Of a stretch of 36,947 nt of DNA, positions 27,552 to 36,947 are shown in pieces. Under the pieces are notes generated by a model, which was not told where the DNA came from, ran no database searches, and worked only from the letters and a program-made list of their open reading frames with translations. Source of the stretch: Cylindrotheca closterium (lineage: Eukaryota > Bacillariophyta > Bacillariophyceae > Bacillariales > Bacillariaceae); contig CAKOGP040000602.1 of NCBI GenBank assembly GCA_933822405.4, positions 1 to 36,947 on the forward strand. The letters are read 5' to 3'. The position numbers and the translations under genes were made by a program. How positions within the stretch are numbered: position 1 is the first letter of the stretch; each line of letters starts with the position of its first letter.

Positions 27552-28711
27552 GATGAAGATACTGCTGTAGGAGGAGTGCTGATGAAAGGCAAAGAATGAC
27601 ACAATGAGAGTTGTGTCGCTTTTTGAATGGCATCATGAGTTTTGCAAATGATCGGATTAGTCGCACAACACGATCAGTATGAAATAAATCGCATAATATT
27701 TTATTCTACCGGTACAGTACTCCCACAAGGAAACAATCAGCAAGGAATTGACTAAATCCAAGGGCGAAGATAGGACCCAACCATACTGCTGGTGGATACC
27801 GCTTTCATTTTAGGGGCAGGCCAGCATCCTACGACCATGAGGAAAGGCGAGACGAAATTCAATAGGTACTCTAAATGACCAAAAGCTTGAAGTGGTAGTT
27901 TCTATAATTGTGCTTCATACATAGTATGTCCACTCTTCATCCAGTTCTCGTCAATTTTGGTTTGGCAATCGACTACCCAATTCTTCAGGGCAGCTAGAAG
28001 TGGTCGTACTAGGAGGAGAGATTGAACGCTTCCTCATGACGCTCCAGTGATATGGTTGTTGGTCATTGAGACAAGGTGAAAAGGCATTGAATCTTTCCTT
28101 AGGCACACAAAATACTGCTTTCGCAATCATGTTGCATGGCACATACCTAGGTAGAACAGCTCTCCTGGGGCTTTCTGCTGGTCTGGCGTACAGATCTTTT
28201 GGATACACTGGAAATTTTCAGAGAAGACAGGCACACACTGGATCTTTTCTGGGGCACACAAAAGACTGCTTCCAAGATCATGTTATAGTGCACTGCGCAC
28301 GTGATAATTGATGGTACATGTGTACTGTAACTGGTACAAAAACCTGTACTGTAGTGTGTTGTCCTGGATCTTTTTTCGGGATAAGAAAAAGACTTCTTTG
28401 TTTTTGGTACTACGAGTAGTGACCCTGACGCACTTTTTTTTCTCGCCGTAGAACCATACTGTAATATATATCCCACTGTACAATGATGTACCTCCATACA
28501 GCGAAAGTATCTTGATATTGTGATACCCTGGATCATTTCACAACTAAAATACTACTGCCGTAGCAGGATATTGCATAGCAATAAATAAATCCATTCTCGT
28601 ACAACCCGCGTACAACACGGTACCGGTACAAACGTATCAAAAGTTGTCAAATCTTTTTTTGGGATATGCTGTTTTCTTGGATCACAATCTGATATTCCTA
28701 ACGATTGAAAG
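27552..28711. other. Intergenic region with degenerate tandem repeat
   Basis: About 1.16 kb between the divergent glycosyltransferase and M6 peptidase genes. It contains the 151-bp-spaced repeat described separately and several GGTAC-rich strings (near 27710 and 28618). No frame has a credible protein composition. Confidence 0.5.
28089..28300. repeat. Degenerate direct repeat, 151-bp spacing
   Basis: A ~60-bp segment starting GAATCTTTCCTTAGGCACAC at 28089 is repeated imperfectly from 28240 (GGATCTTTTCTGGGGCACAC). Both continue with AAAA-ACTGCTT and ATCATGTT blocks. A weaker third copy may begin near 28365 (GGATCTTTTTTCGGG). The similarity is visible on the minus strand as repeated AVFCVP-type peptides, but the frame is broken, so it is likely non-coding. 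Confidence 0.55.
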
Positions 28712-31708
28712 ATGAAACCATCGTCTCTTGCATTGAGATCGCTCGTTGGAAGCTTCTGCTTCTTCTACGCTTCTAGCCACATGGCAGACTCTACTCCTTT
28801 CGATCTTTATGATGAGAATGGTGAGCCTTTGGGTGAGTGTCAATTGAAAGGTGGTGACATCAACAGTTGGATTGTTGATGAAGCTGGGTACACCGTGTGC
28901 CACAAGAATGGCAACGGAAGATCGGGAGCTCACCACAGCCGCCATCTCAGCCGAGAACATGCTGAAAAGATGCGTGCTCTGCACCAAAAAAGATCCCGCG
29001 AACACAATGATGTAACTATGGAAACAGTCCGCGCTGAAGAACATGGAGAAGTGCTTGGATATGGCGACGATGGTGAATTCGTGTACTTCTACTGCAAGAA
29101 GCTCGAGGGCGGAAAGATCACTGCTGACTTGCGTTATCCAGTGGCAACCACTGACCCCACCGAGATTGACGACCTGGAACCAAACATCCACAAGTCGTTG
29201 CGCGTTGCAGCAATGGAAGATGGAGCCTACGGTGAATGCTCACTCAACACAGGAGGAGTTTGCGAGCCCGATGACACGAGAGATCGTCTGCTTCGTGGTC
29301 GTGAACTATCTGGGCTCAAGGAAGGAACGGTCCGCAACTTGGTCATCCCTATCAAGTTCGTTGGACACGAAAGTCAAGCACTCCCTTCGAAGGGCGATCT
29401 CGAGGTCCTGATGAATGCCATGGAGCCTGACGCTACCAGGGCACCAACTGGCGGTGTGAAGAAGTTCTTTCATGACAACTCGTAAGTATTGAAATTGAGA
29501 CTTCGTATGCTTTGTAAAACAACTCAATACTGATACTTCAATGTGAACTGCTCTGTTGTAGGGGAGGAAAGCTGACCTTGGAATCGACAGTTGTTGACTG
29601 GGTTCAGTTGACTGGCAGTACTAATGGTCGATCTCATACTGAGGAGTACTGTACCGGAGCCTTTGATCTAAATACCAAAGGCCAAGGTAACGGAGCTACA
29701 TACCTACACGACTGTTTGGTCGAAGCGTTGAACAAGATTGATAGTTCCGTTGACTTCAAACAATTCGATAGTGATAATAACAACAAGATCGACGCCATCA
29801 CATTCATCCATTCGAGCTATTGTTCCACCGCTTGTGGCAGTGCAAGAGACAAGATTTGGTCTCACCAGTGGGGGCTGAATGATAAACGGTGGACAAGCGC
29901 AGAGGGCGTTGTTGTTAACGCATACCATATCAATCCAGGATTGATTGGTTGTTCGGGAAGCAAGATTGGAACCATTGCCACCATTGCACACGAGACTGGA
30001 CACTTTTTGGTAAGTATAATGTGGATGGATGGATGGATGGATGGATCAATTGCTCTGCTCAAGCGACGGTATTTGTGCTCACATCTGAACCCATTGCGAT
30101 CTTCAGGGCTTGCCCGATCTGTACGATAGAAATGTGTCGGTGCTTGGAGTTTGATGGCAACGAGTGATGGTTTTGGTAGTGCGAAGACACGTATGTATCG
30201 CAATCACTGCCTGTCTGATATGTGAAAACAGAAGGCTAACAAGTTTCTGTCATGCTCTGTTTGCGCCCATCGCCTATTAGACCCTCCCATGCTAGACCCG
30301 TGGTCCAAACTAAAGTTGGGCTGGGGAACGGCCACCGAGCTTTCTTCATCCGAAAATAAGGTGGTGTTGCAACCTTCCGCCACAAATCACAAGTATTATA
30401 AGATCAGCAAGGGCTTCGCAGCAGGAGAGTATCTTCTCATAGAGAATCGCCAAAAGAAGTCCTTTGATTCGAAAATCCCAGAGGTGAGTGAGCAAATTGT
30501 TGTGTGAAACGCTTTTGATAAGTTGCTGAATGATACTAGCAAAGCGAGTCTGACGCTCTCATTGTTGGTTCTCGAACATAGGCTGGACTCATGATTTGGC
30601 ACATCGATGAAGACAAAAGTGGCGACCAGAATGATGACGAAGGGCATCCTGGGCAACCAGATTGGCCTAGCAATGGCAGACACTATCATGTCGCCCTGAT
30701 GCAAGCTGACGGAGAGTACAAGTTCGAGAAACAGAAATCTGGTGATGGAGATAAAGGTGATATGTATGGACAATGCCTTGGGGGTGGAACGTTTGGTCCC
30801 TCCACCACTCCCAACTCCAAAGGTTATCAAGGTGGTCACGTCAAAGATACTGGTATCACAATCACCAATATCTACCAACAGGGAGATGATATGGTCTTTG
30901 ATGTTTGCTTTGGAGATTGTGCCTCGGGTTCTGCGGCACCACCTGCTCGTGAATGCTGCAAAGATCTGAAAGATTACACAATGTGGGTGAAGAAGGAGGG
31001 TACTACGAATAAGTATTATTCACACACATGCGACGAGATTATGGTGAGTTTCAATAATGTTTATTGATACCAACAGCGCTGCATGGTTTTAACAAGTTTC
31101 GATCCATTGAAACCCATCCTTAGAGCAAAGATATGTGTGATTCTACAAATGGAGGCGAACCAAACACAGGTTTCGCGATGACAAAGCCCAAGGATGCATG
31201 CTGTGGATGCAAGGGCGGTCGCTTTGCTTCACCTGGTGCCATCCCTGCTCCAATTACTCTCCCCCCAACTGCTGCCCCTGCTCCCGGCTCTACCTGCAAG
31301 GATACTGAAGGTTACAAACTGTGGGAACACAATAGTGGTACCAACTATTTCACATTCACATGCAAAGACGTTTTGGTGAGTTTCAAAAATATTTGATTGT
31401 TATTTACCTTGCCGCATGTTTTTGTTAACAACTTTCAATCCATTGAAATCCGCCCTTAGAGCCAAGGCAAGTGCGATTCGAGTAGTGGAGGCGAACCAAA
31501 CACACCCCTTGCCACCAAAAAGCCAAAGGAGGCATGCTGTGGATGCAACGGCAGCTGCAAAGACGATACGGCATGGAAGGACAGTGGCAATGATACATGT
31601 GCCGGGTATACCAAGCAACCAAGTTGGTGTGCTGGAGCTGAAAAATATAAGAATGCTGCTGGTGCTTCTGCAAAGCACGCTTGCTGCATCTGTAAACTCT
31701 ATCCTTAA
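28712..31708 (+). CDS. M6-family metallopeptidase, secreted, with Cys-rich C-terminal modules; frame break in exon 3
   Basis: Exons are 28712-29481, 29562-30009, 30107-30190, 30281-30483, 30582-31043, 31124-31375 and 31460-31708. A signal peptide (about 1-25) is followed by a propeptide-like region (to about 215). The catalytic domain has zinc motif HETGH (H400) at the end of exon 2. Exon 3 continues it with GLPDLYD, then WSLMATSDGFG; exon 4 gives LDPWSKLKLGW and exon 5 GLMIWHIDED, all hallmarks of M6 (immune inhibitor A type) enzymes. Exon 3 is not in one frame: GLPDLYD and WSLMATS are offset by one deleted (or two inserted) bases, and the first frame ends in TGA at 30152-30154. An alternative acceptor at 30129 keeps frame but drops GLPDLYD. 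The C-terminus has three Cys-rich modules, two from duplicated exons. It is either a recent pseudogene, alternatively spliced, or affected by a base error. Confidence 0.82.
30023..30046. repeat. GGAT tetranucleotide repeat in M6 intron 2
   Basis: About six GGAT units lie just after the GTAAGT donor of the second intron (30010-30106). Confidence 0.85.
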
Positions 31709-32724
31709 GCTCATGCTTGTTCTCAATCATTGACGCCAACAAGACTTCTATCATCTATTCTTTGTTCTGTTGTAATCCGGTGGGGTATGATTGATGAAAT
31801 CATGTTTAAATACACAAAAGTTCATCTCACGAAACAGATAGTACGTTTTAAAATCAAAATCAAAGGAAGCACATTTCATGGGTCAGCACCATTCGATTCG
31901 TTGTTTCCAAATTAAACTGTATCGTAGAAGGTTGCTATTATGCTAGCTGATGTACAGGGTCAAATTGATCGACCATGAAAATTGAGTGCGTGAGGCGTCT
32001 TGTTCGCTCGTCAGTCAGTCAATCAGCCAGTCGTGTTTGCACCAGAAAATTAGGATGACGTCGCATTTGAAATTGAAAGTCGTCGCCGTCACGCCACTGC
32101 CAAAAAAAGCGTTCCGAAAAGCTCAACCTGCACATACCAGAAAAATTGTGAGAGTGCAACCAATACCCGCACACTTTATTCAGGTGAGCTAGGTAAGCCA
32201 TTTCTTTTTAGATGTACAGTAGTAGATTGGCAGGAAGATGATGCCGGATGCAACGGGGATGGGTCCAAGAATAGCAAGCCCAGAGAAATCGAACATGGCA
32301 ATCGATTGGACAATGAGACTGATTCCTTCGAAATCCACAATAAGAAATGGTCAAGTGACTTGTGTTTGTCGCGGTTTCAAGCGTGATGCCCACATCATGC
32401 TTTCAATAAGAATGTATTCAACTTGAGCAACTGTCGTGGAAGTCGGATTCATCCTCGTGGCCATGTGGCGGTCTCTTTCTGGTCAAGAATTGTTTTTGGT
32501 TCATGGTGGCCAGAATAGTTGATTCATTCGAACAAGTCAAAATACTTTTCAAATGTCATTGGTCGAAAACCCGAAATCTTCTCCTGCCCGCGTTCGCCAA
32601 GCATCTTTTTTTTTTGAATCATCATCACAAACGACTGACTCTTTGTCTCACCACATTACTTTCATTTCCGCAGATCCATTCACTTAAATTGTATTGTACT
32701 GTCAGTTTGTTGTTTTGCGAAAGG
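31709..32724. other. Intergenic region, nothing recognised
   Basis: About 1 kb between two plus-strand genes. Only short frames without motifs are present. A TTCATTTCCGCAG at about 32661-32673 could be the acceptor of a 5' UTR intron of the following gene. Confidence 0.5.
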
Positions 32725-33456
32725 ATGAAGTTGGAAGCACAGACGTTATATGACAGCATTGACCAATCGGTCGATGGCCCAGAAGAGTATCATCCACCGT
32801 TGTCTCCGGCATCGGGAGCGGAATCTCTCTTTTTGGCAGGATTGACGACCTCCTTTTCTCCCGATGATTTGTCTAAACAATTGCGTAAAAATCAATCTGC
32901 GTCGTCTTCTGTTTCTTTGAATACCACTGCCACTGACGATTTCATGACTGCTGCTGGAACTGTTGATGACCTCTTTATGGATTTGCCACGCGAACGATTT
33001 GCAATACCTGAAATGGATGACGAAGACGAAGATATGATGGCCAAGAAAAAGAGTAATAAAACCACGATGCCGCCAAAAGAACCTCTTAACACCACTACCA
33101 CTGAATCGCATCCGGATGCTGCAGCTAATGTTTACGAAGGAGCGAAGGGAGTCTGGGCCTGGGGAAAAGGCGTAGCTGTCTTTTCTCCATTTATGGGAAT
33201 GGCAGAAGCTGTCGCTGGGAAGGCACTCGAAGTTGCTGGAACTAACATGGAAGCCTTGGACTCTAACATCAAGCCTCAACTCAGGAACTTTGATTCTGGT
33301 ATTTTGAATCCCGCCATTGAAAAGGTAACGGAAGTCATGTTGGGGGCTGCTGGAAAGGCGGAAGAAATTGTCAAGCCAATCTTTGTTTTGATCCTTTCGC
33401 CCTTTAAGATGTTGGAACAACAACCTTCCAGTGAGACACCCGAAGTTACAAACTAA
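32725..33456 (+). CDS. Putative perilipin-like / lipid-droplet-associated protein
   Basis: A 243-residue protein from the ATG at 32725; the frame is open further upstream but without another ATG in a credible context. Residues 1-130 are polar, Ser/Thr- and acid-rich, and probably disordered. Residues about 133-230 form an amphipathic alanine- and valine-rich region: WAWGKGVAVFSPFMGMAEAV, GKALEVAGTNMEALD, IKPQLRNFD, LNPAIEKV and EEIVKPIF. The order (Pro-broken hydrophobic stretch, then a helix with a DxxIxPxLxxxD pattern) is that of fungal and algal perilipin-like lipid-droplet coat proteins. The assignment is by pattern only, with no database support. A perfect 13-bp hairpin lies 27 bp after the stop codon. 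Confidence 0.6.
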   Translation: MKLEAQTLYDSIDQSVDGPEEYHPPLSPASGAESLFLAGLTTSFSPDDLSKQLRKNQSASSSVSLNTTATDDFMTAAGTVDDLFMDLPRERFAIPEMDDEDEDMMAKKKSNKTTMPPKEPLNTTTTESHPDAAANVYEGAKGVWAWGKGVAVFSPFMGMAEAVAGKALEVAGTNMEALDSNIKPQLRNFDSGILNPAIEKVTEVMLGAAGKAEEIVKPIFVLILSPFKMLEQQPSSETPEVTN

Positions 33457-33483
33457 GGAGTTAGTTGGATGAAAAAATATAGT

Positions 33484-33510
33484 AGTAGTACAACAACTTG
33501 TTGTACTACT
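33484..33510. repeat. 27-nt near-perfect palindrome (13-bp stem, 1-nt centre)
   Basis: AGTAGTACAACAA, then C, then TTGTTGTACTACT: the arms are exact reverse complements. It sits 27 bp after the stop codon of the perilipin-like gene, so it would fall in the 3' UTR. It might act in 3' end formation or RNA stability. Confidence 0.85.
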
Positions 33511-33576
33511 GTAGGCAACGCCATTATCAATAATACATAGACCTGACTGCTTCGATCCTTAACAATTTTAAATACA

Positions 33577-33964
33577 TCATTTAGATCCACGGATTGCACA
33601 GATCAAATGTGCATCCCAAACGAATTGTTTCGACGTTGACCAGTGACGAAATTCAAGCTGTCGTATCGCGCTGCCGCCATTTCGGCATGGGGAGGCCGTC
33701 ATCACGTCGGGCACCAGCAAAAGCAGGTTGTAACCAGACGGTGTGTGGAACTTGCTCGGCTCCATCAGTACCCGCAGTACGAATGGTGATATTGGGAGAT
33801 GATCTCAGTCGTACGACGTTTTGGTATGAATCTTGCCAGCCACTGGAAAGGAGAAAAGAAAACAAATATGGGAGCTCAGCTGTTCGGATCCTGCCCCAAA
33901 CCACGAAACGTGTAAGAACGGCGAATTCTGTAAACCACAATCGATTGTTTCGTCTCTGCAAGGA
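33577..33964 (+). repeat. Dispersed repeat, copy 1 of at least 390 bp
   Basis: Matches 36558-36947 in the same orientation at about 95% by eye, with the left third more diverged (for example GTTGACCAGTGACGAAATTC against AGTGACCAGGAACGAACTTC) and the right two-thirds nearly identical. A 2-base indel (CTTGCCAGCC against CTTGCCGTAGCC) shifts any reading frame, so it is either non-coding or decayed. Copy 2 is cut by the window end, so the true right boundary is unknown. Confidence 0.9.
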
Positions 33965-34821
33965 TCGCTCTTGTCCCCCTTATTTCGTTTGGGCTGCCTG
34001 TCGTCAAACAGCAATTTCAAATTCTACGAGTTAGTAGTAAAACAGAATTTACCGGGGGGCGTTGGATTCTGGCATGATGTCGCATTGCCGCTGCGAAGCC
34101 TATAATAGCAAGAACGGATACTCGACACCACGAGGTTGCAAGATGTGGACAGCAACAATAAGGATGGACTAGCCCGCAAGCACATGATTAGACAACGAAA
34201 AAATAAGGAATTAGAAAATATGGGCAAGTTCTTCCTCTTCAGCACGAGAGCGAAGGGAAGCAAGAACAAGCGTCAGATCAAGCGAAAGGCTGCATTGACT
34301 GCATCTTGTTGTTCTTCGAACGTCCTGCCTGAAAGCCTCATGAGCATTGTAGTGCTTTGCTTTCCTTTCTTGCCCCAAATTGGTGCCGTGAAGTTTCACG
34401 GCCGGTTCATTGTTGCGATGATTGATATAGAGGAACAAACCAAACTCACCTCTCACCTCCAATCATCTCGAATGCCAGATACTGCCAGCAACATTTATGC
34501 CCTTTGAACACTTGAGATGTTCATTCGCGTTCCACAAATTAGGAGAAACCGCAGGCGTCAATCCACTCTTTCCCCGTATCCAATCCCATCTCTCATATCA
34601 TATTCTATTTCTAAAGGCGAAGGGGTACGAGGGTCTTGAGTTTCGCAACAATTCCGGCTACGTTTGACCTGCATTAGCCAATCACATTGCGTGAGTATTC
34701 TTCGAGGTGCACGTCTCGCCTGTACGACGACCGGAGTCAATGGACGCCGAATGAAAAGTAATTTCATGGTAGCGTTCCAACACTCGCATAATTGTTTTCA
34801 AAGCCAACTTCCAAAACCAAA
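33965..34821. other. Intergenic region upstream of the DUF6824 gene
   Basis: No convincing gene. A 123-codon plus-strand frame (34136-34507) and shadows on the other strand have no motif. It lies between the two copies of the dispersed repeat, so it may be part of a larger element. Confidence 0.45.
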
Positions 34822-35616
34822 ATGACTGTCAATTTTGAATCCTCTACCATGTGTCTGTCCAATGATGATATGGTACATTCAATCGATGGTTCTGCTTTCA
34901 TTCTAAACGAAACGGAGTTGGAATCCTTGCTATCAGATCTCCCCCCACTTGATGATTGCAACGACAGAGAGGACGAACAATCCTACGATGTCGAAATCGA
35001 AATTGACCCCATTCCTCTAGACGAGATCACACAAGGAGACGGAAGTGAAGCGTTGGTAGAATATGCTTCTTCTCTCGGCTCCTGCTTTCTCAGCAATGAT
35101 GCTGCTCCTATTCAGGATGTCAACCGCATCCAAGAGATGCCATGTCAAACCAAGAACAAGACGACAAAGAAATCACAGCGAACCAACGAGAAGAAAAAGT
35201 CAAATGCAGCGTCAGGAAAGAAAACGACCGCCAAGAGAAAAATGGTACCCAAAATCAAATGGACTACTATCGTGACACATCTTTGTCCCGAACGGGATGT
35301 CGTATTTGGACGAGGTGGTCATGCCAATCACAACCCTGGCAACGGGTTCCTACTTCAAGCCGTGAAGATCCACAGCCCCAAGTACAAGAGCCTAGGCAAG
35401 GATAAAGACGGCAAAGCGGAAAAGAAACATATTGTTCAGCTGGTCGCGGCAATGATTGAAGCCAGGGGCGGCAGATTCTTGTTACGGCAAAAAACGGACG
35501 ATGCGCCATGGCAAGAAGCAACCGAAAAGAAGGTGCATGATAAGATCAGTCATATGTTAAGGGACCAACCACATCCTCTGAAAAAAGTAGGCGATCTGCG
35601 ATTTTGCTCTAAATAA
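34822..35616 (+). CDS. DUF6824-domain protein, probably nuclear
   Basis: A 264-residue protein; the ATG at 34822 was chosen over an upstream TTG. Residues 1-105 are acidic (LESLLSDLPPLDD and similar), resembling a transactivation-type region. Residues 110-146 are Lys-rich (KNKTTKKSQRTNEKKKS... KRK), a likely nuclear localisation signal. Residues about 158-248 are the DUF6824 domain: RDVVFGRGGHANHNPGN, then KHIVQLVAAMIEARGGRFLL, PWQEATEKKVHDKISHMLRD. This domain family is greatly expanded in diatoms and its molecular role is not established, though the nuclear and acidic features suggest a DNA-associated regulator. It is flanked on both sides by the same dispersed repeat (33577-33964 and 36558-36947). 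Confidence 0.82.
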   Translation: MTVNFESSTMCLSNDDMVHSIDGSAFILNETELESLLSDLPPLDDCNDREDEQSYDVEIEIDPIPLDEITQGDGSEALVEYASSLGSCFLSNDAAPIQDVNRIQEMPCQTKNKTTKKSQRTNEKKKSNAASGKKTTAKRKMVPKIKWTTIVTHLCPERDVVFGRGGHANHNPGNGFLLQAVKIHSPKYKSLGKDKDGKAEKKHIVQLVAAMIEARGGRFLLRQKTDDAPWQEATEKKVHDKISHMLRDQPHPLKKVGDLRFCSK

Positions 35617-35637
35617 AAATAAATGTATGAAGGAAAT

Positions 35638-35673
35638 TTCTTCTGAAAATTCTTCTGAAAATTCTTCTGAAAC
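35638..35673. repeat. 12-bp tandem repeat, three copies
   Basis: Three units of TTCTTCTGAAAA, the last ending in AAAC, start 22 bp after the DUF6824 stop codon, within its probable 3' UTR. Confidence 0.85.
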
Positions 35674-35797
35674 ACATAATTGCATGTAGTTTGTAGAAAT
35701 AGGAGCGATGACTTTGGCTCCTCTCCGATAATGATCGAAACTGCTTGGCGGCAACTTTTGGTCGGAGAAAATACTAGCCTGCCGGCGATGTATAATT

Positions 35798-35985
35798 CTT
35801 GTCGATTGTGCTACTGCTGTGGTGTATTGTGCATTGGCTTTGTTCACAAGCTCGAAAAAAAAGGTATATTATATCTTTTCAGCACCGAATCCTTGTCGGA
35901 TTGTGCTACGACTGCTGTGATGTAGTGTGCATAGGCCGGCTTTGTTCTTCGCAATCTCAGAAAAGTGGTTTGCAAGTTGTGTGGT
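35798..35985. repeat. 94-bp tandem duplication, two diverged copies
   Basis: A segment starting CTTGTCGATTGTGCTAC at 35798 is repeated from 35892 (CTTGTCGGATTGTGCTAC). The first ~75 bases of each match with small indels (TGCTGTGGTGTATTGTGCAT against TGCTGTGATGTAGTGTGCAT). It is non-coding as far as I can see. Confidence 0.7.
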
Positions 35986-36165
35986 GATATGTGACAGCGA
36001 ATCAAAGAGAATACCTTCTCATTTTGAGAATCAGAATCTCTTGTCTTTGATTCCTGTTCCAAGCTATCAATTGTTTCTGTGCTTTTATCTCCATTGACTT
36101 CTTCATGTATCAATTCATCGTTTCGCATCAACCCAAAATATGGCAACCAAGAAGAATCCCAAATT

Positions 36166-36453
36166 TTATAATGGACGACGTAGAAGTTCCGAAAATATAG
36201 CCCCAGGTAGTTTTGCCTTCTTGTTAGATGTGTCCATCTCCGATACAACTTGCTTTGGATGTGACGGGCGTACCGAATCGGAATCATTTTTACTATAGTA
36301 ATATGCTTGGGTATTATCGAACAGAATACAATCAAACGCAGCTGTAATTTTGTCCCCTCTGATGTAAAGAAAATTATCTTGGGCACAATGAGTAAGTAGG
36401 AAGTCTTCCTGGATCGATACTGCCGTCCCCACAATCAGAGTTTCCACAGGCAT
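36166..36453 (-). CDS. Candidate small protein, unrecognised
   Basis: A 95-residue frame from the ATG at 36453 to a TAA at 36166. The N-terminal half (ETLIVGTAVSIQEDFLLTH, then FDCILFDNTQAYYY) has a balanced, protein-like composition. The C-terminal half is basic. No family is recognised. A longer overlapping frame on the same strand (35844-36434) could supply a spliced 3' part, since its middle section (GLMRNDELIHEEVNGDKSTET) also looks protein-like, but I could not fix a convincing splice junction. It lies inside the region bounded by the dispersed repeat. Confidence 0.3.
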   Translation of the reverse strand: MPVETLIVGTAVSIQEDFLLTHCAQDNFLYIRGDKITAAFDCILFDNTQAYYYSKNDSDSVRPSHPKQVVSEMDTSNKKAKLPGAIFSELLRRPL

Positions 36454-36557
36454 CTAATTCTCATGCTTTTCATTCCACCTCGAGGTCGATGGCAAAACTG
36501 ATCGTCAACGAAAGAATGGTGTGATCGTCATCACGGCGAGGCATCCAGCCAGGCCAG

Positions 36558-36947
36558 TCATTAAGATCGACGGGTTGCATAGATCAAAGGTGCATCCTAA
36601 ACGAATTGTTTCGACAGTGACCAGGAACGAACTTCAAGCTGTCGCATCGCACTGCCGCCATTTCGGCATGGGGAGGCTGTCATCACGTCGGGCACCAGCG
36701 AAAGCAGGTTGTAACCAGACGGTGTGTGGAACTTGCTCGGCTCCATCAGTACCCGCAGTACGAATGGTGATATTGGGAGATGATCTCAGTCGTACGACGT
36801 TTTGGTATGAATCTTGCCGTAGCCACTGGAAAGGAGAAAAGAAAACAAATATGGGAGCTCAGCTGTTCGGATCCTGCCCCAAACCACGAAACGTGTAAGA
36901 ACGGCGAATTCTGTAAACCACAATCGATTGTTTCGTCTCTGCAAGGA
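36558..36947 (+). repeat. Dispersed repeat, copy 2 (truncated by the window end)
   Basis: Same orientation as copy 1 at 33577-33964, about 2981-2983 bp downstream. It runs to the last base of the window, still matching copy 1, so the repeat is longer than seen here. Confidence 0.9.

Noticed and set aside
33594..34034. Plus-strand frame within dispersed-repeat copy 1, and its counterpart at 36521-36898, as a repeated protein gene
   Set aside because: A 2-base indel between copies shifts the frame and most differences are not biased to third positions, so coding is unlikely; kept as a nucleotide repeat.
33577..36947. LTR retrotransposon
   Set aside because: No TG...CA ends, primer-binding site, polypurine tract or reverse-transcriptase motifs are visible between the repeats.
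1..36947. tRNA, rRNA or CRISPR
   Set aside because: No cloverleaf with matching arms, no conserved rRNA blocks and no regular short repeats with spacers were seen on either strand.

Overview
The window looks like nuclear DNA from a stramenopile alga, most likely a diatom. The evidence is short GT-AG introns (63-107 bp) that restore known protein motifs when removed, homopolymeric Asn/Gln/Ser/Thr coding tracts with trinucleotide microsatellites, a DUF6824-type protein (a family abundant in diatoms), a U-box/VWA/Vint protein and an M6 metallopeptidase. There are no operons; genes lie singly on both strands. I cannot name the species.

Layout. 1-347: 3' end of an unrecognised gene. 379-783: three copies of a 135-bp tandem repeat. 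1128-3926: two same-strand membrane-protein paralogues, the second lacking the C-terminal domain of the first. 4345-5568 (-) and 5894-7084 (+): two divergent low-complexity genes sharing a short upstream region with an (ATC)14 tract. 7701-10282: a secretory-pathway GH63 glycosidase with one intron. 10764-11138: a possible small secreted protein. 11418-13569: a transposon cluster, with a 158-bp TTAA-flanked MITE next to a deleted PIF/Harbinger element of about 2 kb. 13736-17773: two convergent VWA-Vwaint genes, one with an added U-box and a Hint-type (Vint) domain. 18135-25870: a four-exon gene for a 2512-residue beta-propeller / alpha-solenoid / LamG-like scaffold. 26319-27551: a type II membrane glycosyltransferase (GT92/DUF23-like). 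28712-31708: a seven-exon M6 metallopeptidase with duplicated Cys-rich exons and a reading-frame problem just after its zinc motif. 32725-33456: a small protein with a perilipin-like amphipathic C-terminus. 33577-36947: a direct repeat of at least 390 bp on each side of a DUF6824 gene.

The genes do not form one pathway. Three (GH63, GT92-like, M6) belong to the secretory or cell-surface compartment. The two VWA-Vwaint genes are a local duplication with domain gain or loss. The most unusual items are the U-box-VWA-Vint protein with its convergent, stripped-down paralogue, the giant FG/GLLAPP-bearing scaffold, and the frame break or alternative acceptor at the M6 active site. All calls come from reading the sequence; no database search was possible.
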